A stretch of 32,416 nt of DNA, from positions 1 through 32,416 of the forward strand of contig JAUIJB010000049.1 in NCBI GenBank assembly GCA_030430455.1, in the 5' to 3' direction. A program made the position numbers and the translations under genes. This DNA comes from Verrucomicrobiia bacterium. GTDB taxonomy: Bacteria; Verrucomicrobiota; Verrucomicrobiia; Verrucomicrobiales; Akkermansiaceae. The notes beneath the pieces are model-generated. The model searched no databases, had not been told where the DNA came from, and saw only the letters and a program-made list of their open reading frames with translations. Shown in pieces: positions 1 to 7,525 of the stretch. Each line of letters opens with the position of its first letter. Positions within the stretch are counted from its first letter, which is position 1.

Positions 1-330
1 GATCGACCCGGTGGAAGTGTCGTGGAAGTGGCCGTGCTCCTGCAGGTTCGGGCAGTAGCGCGAGGCGTCGCGGTCGAAGTTGACTTGGCGGACGACGCCG
101 TGCTGGACGAGCGCCTCGAGGCAGTTGTAGACCGTCGCCAGCGAGATGTTCGGCAGGCGTTCCTTGATCCGGATGAACACCTCGTTGGCCGTCGGATGGT
201 CGCGCTGCCCCATCAGCAGCCGGTAGACTTCCCAGCGCTGGCGGGTCATGCGCAGGCCCGAGATTTCCGCCGGCATCTCGCCGGTGGGGTCGGGAATGTC
301 ATGAGAGGCGTTGGATCCGTGCGTGACCAT
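1..330 (-). CDS. PerR/Fur-family metal-dependent regulator (C-terminus beyond window)
   Basis: Reading the minus strand from ATG at 330 gives 110 residues that run off the window edge. The N-terminal winged helix is clear: a Met-Thr-x-Gln-Arg segment, then HPTANEVF, then the recognition helix LATVYNCLEAL. The distal part shows an H-x-H-x-x-H cluster (EHGHFHD) where Fur proteins bind regulatory metal. HPTA carries the His equivalent to PerR His37, which in PerR is a metal ligand and oxidation site, so a peroxide-sensing role is more likely than iron-Fur; this subtype call is inference. The dimerisation domain and structural zinc cysteines are outside the window. A promoter and a PerR-like palindrome lie just upstream (343-382), suggesting autoregulation. 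The gene is downstream of, and co-directional with, the cytochrome c-dehydrogenase gene. Confidence 0.9.
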   Translation of the reverse strand, partial: MVTHGSNASHDIPDPTGEMPAEISGLRMTRQRWEVYRLLMGQRDHPTANEVFIRIKERLPNISLATVYNCLEALVQHGVVRQVNFDRDASRYCPNLQEHGHFHDTSTGSI

Positions 331-342
331 CGGTGACGGCGG

Positions 343-382
343 AACCTAGATGGGCATGGAACGAGATCAAGAATTATTCTAA
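343..382 (-). promoter_or_regulatory. Promoter of the PerR-like gene with abutting PerR/Fur-like box
   Basis: On the minus strand a -35 TTGATC (370-365) and a -10 TAGGTT (348-343) are separated by 16 bases, with the start codon at 330. Directly upstream of and touching the -35 is the perfect palindrome AGAATTATTCT (370-380). With its flanks it matches 11 of 15 positions of the Bacillus PerR box TTATAATTATTATAA by my count. It is the most AT-rich stretch nearby. The position fits autorepression by the adjacent regulator. Promoter and operator are both predictions from sequence. Confidence 0.6.
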
Positions 383-439
383 AAGTTATTTCAACTCACT
401 GATCGTCAATCCCTAAAAGGCCCGCTCTCCGCTCTCCCC

Positions 440-1903
440 TCACTCCGCCGGGACCAGGCGCAGGATGGAGTGGGGGTCGTTGAGGAGGACGTAGAGGTGG
501 CCATCGGGGCCGGCGGCGACGTCGCGGACGCGGCCGAGGTCCTTGAGGATGACCTCCTGCTCGACGACCTGGCGGTCGCGGATCCTCAGGCGACGGACTT
601 CCTGCTGCGCCAGGGCGCCGGCAAAGAGGTCGTTCTTCCAGCCCGGGAAGCGCTCGCCGGCGTAGAAGTCGAGCCCGCAGACGGCGATGCTCGGGGTCCA
701 GTGGATGACCGGCTGCTCCATTCCCTCGCGGGCGGTTTCCGAGGTCATCGGCGAGCCATCGTAGTTCATGCCGTGGGTGATCACCGGCCAGCCGTAGTTG
801 TTGCCGGGCTCGATGAGGTTGAGCTCGTCGCCGCCGCGCGGGCCGTGCTCGGTCGACCAGATGTCGCCGTTGCGCGGGTCGATGGCGAGGCCCTGCGGGT
901 TGCGGTGGCCGTAGCTCCAGATGCCGGGAACGGCCTCCGGGTTGCCGGCGAAGGGGCCGTCCTCCGGCACGCGGCCGTCGTCGTGCAGGCGGTAGATCTT
1001 GCCTTTCGGGTTGGCGAGGTCCTGGACCTGCATCTTGCCGTTGCGCTCGCCGATGATGATGTAGATGTAGCCGTCCTGGAACACGAAGCGGGTGCCGAAG
1101 TGGACGCCGTCGCCGGTGTAGAACTCCCGGCTGGTTTCCCAGATCGTCTGCTGGCCGACCCAGCGGCCGTCGTCGAGCTTGCCGCGCACCACCTTGGTGA
1201 TCGTGCGCGGGCCGCGGCGCCGTCCCCGTTCCTCCGGGTTCTCGTACCAGCCGTCGGCGTAGCCGAGGTAGATCCAGCCGTTGTCGGCGAAGTCGGGGTG
1301 GAGGGCGACCTCCATCAGGCCACCCTGGCCGTGGTGGATGACCTGCGGCGTTCCCTCGACCGGATCGGGGAGGAGCCGGTCGTCGGCATCGATGATGCGG
1401 AGCCGGCCGGGCCGCTCGGTGACGAGCTTGCGGCCGTCGGGCAGGAAGGCGATGGCCCAGGGGATCTCGAGCCCCGCGTCCCCGTCGACCACGGTCTCGA
1501 TGGTGTATTCCTCGTGCTCGGTGCGGGTCACCTTGCCGGGCTCGGGCTTGGGAAACTCGATGCCCTTCACCCGGGCCTCGTTCTCCTTCTCGCGGATGTA
1601 GATGACCAGTGAGCGGATCTGCTCGTCGTCCAGCACCGTGCCGAAGGGGGTCATGCCGAGCTCGGGATTGCCGACCTTGATCGACTTGGTGATCTCCTCG
1701 TCGCTGGAGCCATATTTCCACTCGCCGTCGACCAGCGACCCGCCCTGGCCGCCGTTGAGGTCCTCGCCGTGGCAGCTGGCGCAGAGGGTGTTGAAGAGCT
1801 GGTCGACCTTGAGGCGGGAAAAGTCGCCCGGCTCGTCGGCGGCGGAGGCGGTGGACGGGCCGAGGGCGGCGAGGGGAAGGAGCAGGGCGGTCAGGCGGTT
1901 CAT
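440..1903 (-). CDS. Periplasmic cytochrome c-PQQ aldose sugar dehydrogenase fusion (Asd/YliI-like)
   Basis: 487 residues from ATG at 1903. Residues 1-21 are a signal peptide ending in ASA. Residues 30-115 form a class I cytochrome c domain with haem motif CASCH (41-45) and probable axial Met84 (GMTPFG). Residues about 130-487 are a six-bladed PQQ glucose/sorbosone dehydrogenase domain closely resembling E. coli YliI: GQGGLMEVALHPDF, VHFGTRF (His268, expected catalytic base), a YGHRNPQGLA stretch and EHGPRGGDELN. By family knowledge it oxidises aldoses in the periplasm with PQQ; the fused haem domain would take the electrons directly. The frame stays open upstream to 2173, but that extension overlaps the receptor gene and lacks a signal peptide. 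It lies 49 bp downstream of the receptor gene on the same strand, so probably co-transcribed. No PQQ biosynthesis gene is in the window. Confidence 0.92.
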   Translation of the reverse strand: MNRLTALLLPLAALGPSTASAADEPGDFSRLKVDQLFNTLCASCHGEDLNGGQGGSLVDGEWKYGSSDEEITKSIKVGNPELGMTPFGTVLDDEQIRSLVIYIREKENEARVKGIEFPKPEPGKVTRTEHEEYTIETVVDGDAGLEIPWAIAFLPDGRKLVTERPGRLRIIDADDRLLPDPVEGTPQVIHHGQGGLMEVALHPDFADNGWIYLGYADGWYENPEERGRRRGPRTITKVVRGKLDDGRWVGQQTIWETSREFYTGDGVHFGTRFVFQDGYIYIIIGERNGKMQVQDLANPKGKIYRLHDDGRVPEDGPFAGNPEAVPGIWSYGHRNPQGLAIDPRNGDIWSTEHGPRGGDELNLIEPGNNYGWPVITHGMNYDGSPMTSETAREGMEQPVIHWTPSIAVCGLDFYAGERFPGWKNDLFAGALAQQEVRRLRIRDRQVVEQEVILKDLGRVRDVAAGPDGHLYVLLNDPHSILRLVPAE

Positions 1904-1952
1904 CGTGGCGGGCTTACCAAGCATGGGAAGGGGCCGGAGTCGACGAAGAGAT

Positions 1953-3983
1953 TCAGAATGTCCAGCGGGCGTTGACCCACAAGGCGCGGGGCTGGCCGTA
2001 GGTGCGGATGCCGTTGGAGGCGACCCCGGTGGGGATCTCGGCGTCGAGGAGGTTCTCGATGCGGGCGTGGATCGTGAGGCTTTCGGTGGCCCTCCAGCTG
2101 CCTCCGAGGCGCAGCGTGGAATAGCTCGGCAGGCGGCGGGTGGCCAGCGGGTCGTCGAAGCGGGCGGCGCCATATTCGCCGCCGATGAACAGCGCGAGGT
2201 CGTCGTGGGGACGCAGGTGCAGCGTGCCGACCAGGCTCAGGTCGGGGCTCTGCGGGAAGGGCCGGCCCTCGAGCAGCGGCTGGGTGGAGGACGCGGTGAA
2301 CTCGGTCTCGGACCACAGGCCGTCGAGCCGCAGGCCCCAGCGCGGATCCGGCTGCCAATCGGCCGAGGCCTGCAGGCCGAGGACGCGGGCGCGGTCGACG
2401 TTGCGCCGCTGGGAACCGGTGCCGCCGGGCGGCAGGGTGCCGAAGATGGCGGCGATCTCGGCCGGGTCGGTGACCGGGACGTTGGCGATGGCGTCGTCGA
2501 TCCAGTGGTGGAACAGGGTTGCGCCAAGTTCGAGGCAGGGTGCCGGGCGCCAGTTGAGGCCCGCCTCGATGCTGCGGAAGCGCTCGGGGTCGAGCCGCGG
2601 GTTGGCCTCGGTCAGGTCGTTGCGGACGCGGAAAGGCCGGTGCAGCTCGTTGAGCGTCGGCAGGCGGTAGCTGGAGGAAAGCGCGAGGCGGGCGCCGAGC
2701 CCGGCGGTCAGCTCGCGCTCGAGGGCCAGCGCCGCGGAGGGTTCCCAGCCGCCGCGGCCGGCGGGGAAGTCGGCCCGCAGCAGCGCTCCGGTGGGGATGG
2801 AGAACTCGAGGCGCCTGCCGTCGCCGAGCTGCCAGCGGTCGAGCCGCAGGCTGGCGTCGATCCCGGTCGCGGCGTCCGGTTCCCAGCGCGCCGCGGAGAA
2901 CACGCCGGCGGTCGACTGCGTGCCGCCGGCCCGGCGGCGCCGGAAGCCGCCGGCGTCCTCGTTGGTCTCGCCGTCGAGCAGGCGCAGGTCGCCGCCGAGG
3001 GTCAGCTGCAGCGCCTCGCCGGCCCGCTGCCGGACCACGAGGGCCCCGCCGATGCCCTCGCCGGGGACGTGGAACTGGTCGAGGGCCGGGCGCTCGCCCG
3101 CGCGGGCCGGGTCGACCGAGCTGAAGACGGAGGCAAAGCGACGGCGTTGGTAGTAGCCCAGCGCCTGCCACGAGGAGTCGCCGTCCTCGGCGGTGACGCG
3201 GAGCGAGGCGTCGAAGGCCTCGGTTGCGTTGCCGGTCAGCGGCGTGCCATTGCCACGATGTTCCTCGTAGAAGGAGAGGGCCGGCTCGACCGTCAGGTGG
3301 TCGCCCGGGCGCAGGGTCAGGCGCAGGTCGGCGCCGTCGAAGCGCAGGTCGAGGCGGCGGTCGATGGCGCCGCGCCGGGCGGGGTCGACCACCTGGAAGC
3401 CCTCGCTGCGCAGGCCGAAGCCGGACAGGGCCACGGCGACGCGGCCGCTGTCGCCGACGATGCCGCCCCCGGCGCGGGCGCCGTGGGTGGCGTGGCTGCC
3501 CAGGGTGATCCCGGCCCAGCCGCCGTCGCCGATCGCGCCGCGGGTCATGCGGATGCTGCCGGCCGGGCTGAGGTTGCCCCACACGGCGGACTCGGCGGCG
3601 GGGGCGATGGCGAGCGAGTCGAGGGTCGCGGGGTCGAAGCGGGTCCACGGGATCCAGCCGCCGAAGGGGTCGTTCTGCGGGATGCCATCGAGCAGCACCA
3701 GGCTGCGCGAGGCGGCGGTGGCGCCGGTGCGGCGCAGGCTCGTGCCGCTGGCCGTCGGGTTGGCGAAGATGCCGGACTGGTTGCGGTAGAGCGAGAACGC
3801 GGGGTCGCTGGCGAGGAGCTCGTCGACACTCCGTGGCGCGAAGCCGGCGATCTCCGCGGCCTCCCACAGGCGCAGGCTTTCCCGCGGCGCGGACTCGCGG
3901 CCGGCGAGGACGACGGTGGCGGGCAGGGTGTCGGTCGCCTGCTGGGCGGCGAGGGCGAGCGGGAGGAAGAGCAGGACGCGCAC
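1953..3983 (-). CDS. TonB-dependent outer membrane receptor
   Basis: 676 residues from a GTG at 3983. A short signal peptide (leucine-rich, ending near LALAAQ) is followed by a TonB-box-like stretch (ATVVLAG) and a plug domain: SVDELLASDPAFSLYRNQSG, SLVLLDGIPQNDPFGG and SAVWGNLSPAGSIRMTRG. The remainder alternates short amphipathic strands and loops and ends in Phe (NARWTF), the usual terminal beta-strand signature for BAM recognition. Family knowledge: TonB-dependent transporters bring scarce ligands such as iron chelates, cobalamin, PQQ or oligosaccharides across the outer membrane. The ligand cannot be read from the sequence. Placement just upstream of a PQQ enzyme makes PQQ or a sugar plausible. 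The putative membrane protein at 4035-4646 lies 51 bp upstream on the same strand. Confidence 0.9.
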   Translation of the reverse strand: MRVLLFLPLALAAQQATDTLPATVVLAGRESAPRESLRLWEAAEIAGFAPRSVDELLASDPAFSLYRNQSGIFANPTASGTSLRRTGATAASRSLVLLDGIPQNDPFGGWIPWTRFDPATLDSLAIAPAAESAVWGNLSPAGSIRMTRGAIGDGGWAGITLGSHATHGARAGGGIVGDSGRVAVALSGFGLRSEGFQVVDPARRGAIDRRLDLRFDGADLRLTLRPGDHLTVEPALSFYEEHRGNGTPLTGNATEAFDASLRVTAEDGDSSWQALGYYQRRRFASVFSSVDPARAGERPALDQFHVPGEGIGGALVVRQRAGEALQLTLGGDLRLLDGETNEDAGGFRRRRAGGTQSTAGVFSAARWEPDAATGIDASLRLDRWQLGDGRRLEFSIPTGALLRADFPAGRGGWEPSAALALERELTAGLGARLALSSSYRLPTLNELHRPFRVRNDLTEANPRLDPERFRSIEAGLNWRPAPCLELGATLFHHWIDDAIANVPVTDPAEIAAIFGTLPPGGTGSQRRNVDRARVLGLQASADWQPDPRWGLRLDGLWSETEFTASSTQPLLEGRPFPQSPDLSLVGTLHLRPHDDLALFIGGEYGAARFDDPLATRRLPSYSTLRLGGSWRATESLTIHARIENLLDAEIPTGVASNGIRTYGQPRALWVNARWTF

Positions 3984-4034
3984 GGGTCGGATTGGCGGGA
4001 TCGCCCGACCGGCGCCGGACGGACGCCGGCGGGT

Positions 4035-4646
4035 TCAGTAGCCGCGCCAGAACAGCAGGGCGCAGACGAGCACGGCGGCGCCGTAGGCGAGGCCGCCGAG
4101 CGAGAGCGCCTTCCAGCGGCCCGGGGTGGCCATGGCCCAGTTGACGCTGTCGCGGAACAGGTAGGGCATGCCGACCCAGTAGAGCGACTTGATGATCAGG
4201 GCGTAGGCGAGGAGCGGGATGAGCAGCCGGCTCGCCGGGTCCTTGAGGAAGGCGGACTCGAGGAGCGGCGCGGCGACCATCAGCCCGAGCAGGCCGAGCG
4301 CGCGGACGGCGAGGAACTCCTTCACCGCGAGGGCGACGAAGACGATCGTCAGCGGCACGGCGACGCGCAGGAACGGCTTGGCCTTGTCGAACTCGCCGAG
4401 GTCCATGGCGAGGAAGTCGAGCGAGCCGCCCTTGGGGGCGACGATCAGCCAGAACCAGATCAGGCCGAAGCCGAGGAGGACCTGGCCGAGCTGCTGGTTG
4501 CGCGGGAAGCGCTTGAGGAACTGCTGCACCGGCCCGGGCCGGAGCAGCATGACGAGGTGCAGGCCGATGAGCCACAGGGCGAGGACGATTCCGGTCCCGA
4601 AAAGCGGCAGCTTTTCGTAGGCGTGCATGGCTTGGGCCGGATTCAT
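4035..4646 (-). CDS. Small polytopic inner-membrane protein, function unknown
   Basis: 203 residues from ATG at 4646; an in-frame ATG at 4628 (MHAYEK) is an alternative start. The protein is strongly hydrophobic, with roughly five to six membrane segments, for example IVLALWLIGLHLVML near residue 20, VLLGFGLIWFWLIVA near 55, LTIVFVALAVKEFLAV near 100, and a C-terminal segment ending FWRGY. Short charged loops contain KRFPRNQQ and DLGEFDKAKPF. I do not recognise a family. It is first in a minus-strand row with the TonB receptor and the PQQ dehydrogenase, so a link to that unit is possible but unproven. No Shine-Dalgarno sequence is visible before either start. Confidence 0.75.
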   Translation of the reverse strand: MNPAQAMHAYEKLPLFGTGIVLALWLIGLHLVMLLRPGPVQQFLKRFPRNQQLGQVLLGFGLIWFWLIVAPKGGSLDFLAMDLGEFDKAKPFLRVAVPLTIVFVALAVKEFLAVRALGLLGLMVAAPLLESAFLKDPASRLLIPLLAYALIIKSLYWVGMPYLFRDSVNWAMATPGRWKALSLGGLAYGAAVLVCALLFWRGY

Positions 4647-4798
4647 GTGGGCCGGGGATTAGGCGAGGGCGGGCGCTTGGACAAGGAGGAAGTCCCCCGC
4701 GGGGGCCCCGCCGGGAGGGGCTTTCCGACTTCCCGACCTCCCGGTCCGCGCCGGATTTGGCGGATTCCGGAGGGGGCGGACGCTCCGCGGGTCTGCCC

Positions 4799-4834
4799 TT
4801 GCCAGCCCGAGGGGCGGCGGCGATGCTCCGCGCC
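4799..4834 (+). promoter_or_regulatory. Predicted leaderless promoter of lepB
   Basis: TTGCCA (4799-4804), 17-base spacer, GATGCT (4822-4827), then 7 bases to ATG at 4835. Normal -10-to-start distance would put transcription initiation on the A of that ATG. The earlier in-frame ATG (4823) lies inside the -10 box, so this promoter argues for the 4835 start. Confidence 0.55.
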
Positions 4835-6073
4835 ATGTTCAAGTTCCTCCTGCCGCGGTGGAAGAAGGATGCCAAGCTCCTCCACAAGGGCAGCAAGAAG
4901 TTCATCCACTACAAGCGCGACCTGCTCTCGGCGGACCGCATCGCCGAGATCGAGTCGCGGCGCGCCGACCTGATGGAAGCGGTGAAGCGGGGCGATCGCT
5001 CCGGCGCGGAGGAGGCCGGCAAGCAGTTGCGGGCGACCTGCGAGCAGGCCCTTCCGCGGGTCCTCAAGCAGACCTGGTGGGAGGAGAACGTCGAGGTGCT
5101 GTTCGTCGCGCTGGTGGTCGCCCTGGGCATCCGCGCCTACCTGCTCCAGCCGTTCCGGATCCCGACCGGGTCGATGCAGCCGACCCTCAATGGGATCATC
5201 GCCGTGAACCATGGCCCGGACGACGACTTCAAGCGGCCCTGGTTCGGCCAGCGGCTGGCCGAGAAGCTGCTGCGCGGGCGCAGCTACCGCGACATCGTGG
5301 CCGAGTCGGACATGAGCATCCTGCCCGGCCGCCAGGGCATCCGCGAGGCCAACTTCCTGCTCCTGACCCGCACCAAGCTCTACTTCGACAACGGCCAGGT
5401 GGTCACGGTCCCCGCGGCGGCCGGCGAGGCCCAGCGGCTGGTCTACCACGACCCGAATGGCGACGAGGTCCCGGACCGCAAGCGCTTCGCCAAGGGCGAC
5501 TCGGTGCTGCGCGGCTGGCTCGACTCGGGCGACCTCGTGCTGGTCGACAAGGTCAGCTACCATTTCCGCCGGCCGAAGCGCGGCGAGGTCTTCGTCTTCG
5601 ACACCCGCGCGCTGCCCACCGACGGCACGGTCGCCGGGGCGATGGCCGGCCAGGGGGGCGGCACGCACTACATCAAGCGCCTCTGCGGCGTGCCCGGCGA
5701 CGCCTTGTCGATCGATGCGCCCAACCTGCTCAACCACGGCCGCATCGTCCAGGAGCCGGGGATCCAGCGGGTGATCCGCCGCGAGGGCGAGTACGCCCGC
5801 TACCGCGACGGCCGGGCGCGGCCGGGCTACATCCTGGCGGATCCGAGCCAGCAGCAGAAATTCCCCTTTGCCCCGCTGGCGCGGGAAGGCGCGGTTTTCA
5901 CGCTTGCCGACGAGGCCCCGGTCGGGCTGCGCGAGTATGCCGCGCTGGGCGACAACACGGCGAACTCGCTCGATTCCCGCTACTGGGGCGCCGTCCACGA
6001 GTTCAACCTCGCCGGCCCCGCCCTGATCACCCTGTGGCCCTTCACCAGCGGTCACTGGGGCTTCATCCGCTGA
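4835..6073 (+). CDS. lepB: Signal peptidase I with enlarged catalytic domain
   Basis: 412 residues from ATG 4835; ATG 4823 would add four residues and has a weak GAGGGG upstream, but the promoter geometry favours 4835. A cytoplasmic, charged, probably coiled-coil N-terminus (about 10-75) precedes one membrane span (about 85-103). Then comes the catalytic box IPTGSMQPTL with Ser113, and HYIKRLCGVPGD with general-base Lys281. The conserved GDNTANSLDSRYWG box is near the C-terminus. Role: cleaves signal peptides of exported proteins on the periplasmic face. Ser-to-Lys spacing is 168 residues against about 55 in E. coli LepB, so a large insertion separates boxes B and D. It diverges from the membrane protein at 4035-4646. 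Confidence 0.95.
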   Translation: MFKFLLPRWKKDAKLLHKGSKKFIHYKRDLLSADRIAEIESRRADLMEAVKRGDRSGAEEAGKQLRATCEQALPRVLKQTWWEENVEVLFVALVVALGIRAYLLQPFRIPTGSMQPTLNGIIAVNHGPDDDFKRPWFGQRLAEKLLRGRSYRDIVAESDMSILPGRQGIREANFLLLTRTKLYFDNGQVVTVPAAAGEAQRLVYHDPNGDEVPDRKRFAKGDSVLRGWLDSGDLVLVDKVSYHFRRPKRGEVFVFDTRALPTDGTVAGAMAGQGGGTHYIKRLCGVPGDALSIDAPNLLNHGRIVQEPGIQRVIRREGEYARYRDGRARPGYILADPSQQQKFPFAPLAREGAVFTLADEAPVGLREYAALGDNTANSLDSRYWGAVHEFNLAGPALITLWPFTSGHWGFIR

Positions 6074-6120
6074 CCTGCGCAGAAGCACGCATGGCTTCCG
6101 GGGCTGAAATCCGGGAGGAT

Positions 6121-6195
6121 TCCGCTCCGTCCGATCCGCTCCGTCCGATCCGCCCCGCCCGTCCGCCCCGCCCGTCCGCCCGTCCGCCGATCCGC
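6121..6195 (+). repeat. TCCG-headed tandem microrepeats before the squalene/phytoene synthase gene
   Basis: The 75 bases before the ATG at 6196 decompose completely into units that start TCCG: two identical 14-mers (TCCGCTCCGTCCGA, 6121-6148), two identical 13-mers (TCCGCCCCGCCCG, 6149-6174), two 8-mers (6175-6190) and a remnant. The non-template strand is almost pure C/G/T. No Shine-Dalgarno or -10-like box is visible in it. It fills most of the 122-bp gap after lepB. Confidence 0.85.
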
Positions 6196-7035
6196 ATGAC
6201 CGAAGCTTCCGTCATCACCCGCCAGGCGAAGTCCAACCTCGCCTTCGCGTTGCACATCCTGCCCAAGGAGCGGCGCGACGATGCCGTGGTCTTCTACGCC
6301 TTCTGCCGGGTGGTCGACGACCTCGCCGACGACCTCGAGCGCTCGCTCGAGCACCGCGAGGCCGGCCTCGAGGCCTGGCGCAGGGGGCTCGAGGAGGGAT
6401 TCGACCAGCCGAACGAGCTGCAGCGCGAGGTGCTCGCGATGCAGCAGCGCCGCGGAATCCCGACCGAGCTGCTGGTCGCGATCATCGACGGCTGCCGGAT
6501 GGACCTCCGGCCGCAGCGATTCCGCACCTGGGAGGAACTCTCCGGCTACACCTGGAAGGTCGCCTGCTCGGTCGGCCTGGTGGCGGTGCGGATCTTCGGC
6601 AGCGACGACGGGACCTGCGAGGACTACGCGGTGGCGCTCGGCCACGCGCTGCAGCTGACCAACATCATCCGCGACGTCTCCGAGGACCTCGCCAACGGCT
6701 CGCGGATCTACCTGCCGCTGGATGACCTCGAGCGCTTCGACTACAGCGAGGAGGAGCTTGTCGGCAAGGTCCACGACGAGCGCTTCGTGCGGCTGATGGA
6801 GTTCGAGGCCGGGCGGGCGGACCAGTTCTACCGCGAGGCCGGCCTGCGGCTGCCGGAGGAGGCCCGCAAGGTGATGGTGCCGGCGGAGATCATGCGCGAG
6901 ATCTACGGGGCCCTGCTCGACAAGATGCGCGAGGACCGCTTCCAGGTGTTCGATCGGCGATATCGACTTTCCAAAGCCCGCAAAATGGCGATCTTTTCCA
7001 AGCACCTCGTGCTGCGCAACTCGCACACGCCCTGA
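6196..7035 (+). CDS. Squalene/phytoene synthase family protein
   Basis: 279 residues from ATG 6196. The first aspartate-rich motif is DDLADD (41-46) after FYAFCRVV; the second lies in QLTNIIRDVSED (from residue 153), followed by GSRIYLPLDDLERF. These motifs bind the Mg-diphosphates of two prenyl diphosphates in trans-isoprenyl head-to-head condensation. The C-terminal YRLSKARKMAIF resembles the HpnD/HpnC (hopanoid squalene pathway) branch, but CrtB-type phytoene synthases share the same motifs, so the product (presqualene diphosphate or phytoene) is undecided. No other hopanoid or carotenoid gene lies in the window. It follows lepB on the same strand after a repeat-filled gap. Confidence 0.9.
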   Translation: MTEASVITRQAKSNLAFALHILPKERRDDAVVFYAFCRVVDDLADDLERSLEHREAGLEAWRRGLEEGFDQPNELQREVLAMQQRRGIPTELLVAIIDGCRMDLRPQRFRTWEELSGYTWKVACSVGLVAVRIFGSDDGTCEDYAVALGHALQLTNIIRDVSEDLANGSRIYLPLDDLERFDYSEEELVGKVHDERFVRLMEFEAGRADQFYREAGLRLPEEARKVMVPAEIMREIYGALLDKMREDRFQVFDRRYRLSKARKMAIFSKHLVLRNSHTP

Positions 7036-7091
7036 GCCGGGTGATATTCCGCGGCCTTGCGGTGCGTTTCCTAGCAATGACCCATCCTCCC

Positions 7092-7454
7092 ATGAGAGCG
7101 ACCTCCCTCCTTGTCCTTTCGCTGCTTGCCTTTCCCGTCCTCTCGTCCTGCCGCGCCTACCAGGCGGGCCAGAGCCGGGGCTACCAGATCGAGTGGGGGC
7201 CGGAGGAGCTCGTCCCGGTCGGCCCGCCGCGCGACTACGCACGCTATGGCATCATACCTGACGGCGGTTCCGACGGCTACTCCGCCAAGGGGCCGATGGC
7301 GGCCGCGGACTCCTACCCGGTGGCGCGGCGCACCACCCGGGTCGGCTTCGTGGAAAACCCCTACGCCGAGGACCGGCTGCTCAACGTCTCCGGCTACGAG
7401 AGCGGCCAGCTCGTCAGGGATCCCGAATCGGGCGGGGTCTTCCGGGTGCCCTGA
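7092..7454 (+). CDS. Small lipoprotein, function unknown
   Basis: 120 residues from ATG 7092; ATG 7077 would add MTHPP and a GTG at 7041 would add more. Starting at 7092 gives a compact lipoprotein signal: positive N-terminus, LLVLSLLAFPV core and lipobox LSSC with Cys20. The mature part is short, polar and rich in Tyr, Gly and Pro (GYQIEWGPEEL, RDYARYGIIP, GYESGQLV) with no domain I recognise. It likely sits in the outer or inner membrane as an anchored periplasmic protein. It lies 56 bp after the squalene/phytoene synthase gene and 71 bp before rph, both on the same strand. Confidence 0.75.
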   Translation: MRATSLLVLSLLAFPVLSSCRAYQAGQSRGYQIEWGPEELVPVGPPRDYARYGIIPDGGSDGYSAKGPMAAADSYPVARRTTRVGFVENPYAEDRLLNVSGYESGQLVRDPESGGVFRVP

Positions 7455-7489
7455 GGGGTCCCGCCGGCCGGCGGCGGGAAACTTGGCGC

Positions 7490-7525
7490 TTGGATCTTGC
7501 CGCCGCGGGCCATTGACTCCGCGCC
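7490..7525 (+). promoter_or_regulatory. Possible leaderless promoter of rph
   Basis: TTGGAT (7490-7495), 17-base spacer, TTGACT (7513-7518), then CCGCGCC (7 bases) and ATG 7526. The -10 lacks the usual A at position 2, so this is weaker than the lepB or ppk2 examples. The seven bases before the start are the same as at lepB. Confidence 0.4.

Noticed and set aside
1904..2173. N-terminal extension of the cytochrome c-dehydrogenase frame by 90 residues
   Set aside because: It overlaps the end of the receptor gene, is low-complexity Pro/Ser/Ala, and would bury an otherwise perfect signal peptide starting at 1903.
4694..4705. Perfect 12-bp palindrome CCCCCGCGGGGG in the divergent region before lepB
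   Set aside because: In DNA of this composition a C5-GC-type palindrome can arise by chance, and it has no T tract or second copy nearby to support an operator or terminator.
1602..4973. A very long plus-strand open frame opposite the dehydrogenase, receptor and membrane protein genes, and a matching long minus-strand frame at 1900-4905
   Set aside because: Composition is Ala/Arg/Gly/Glu-rich without domain signatures, as expected for shadow frames in very GC-rich DNA. The recognisable proteins lie in the other frames.
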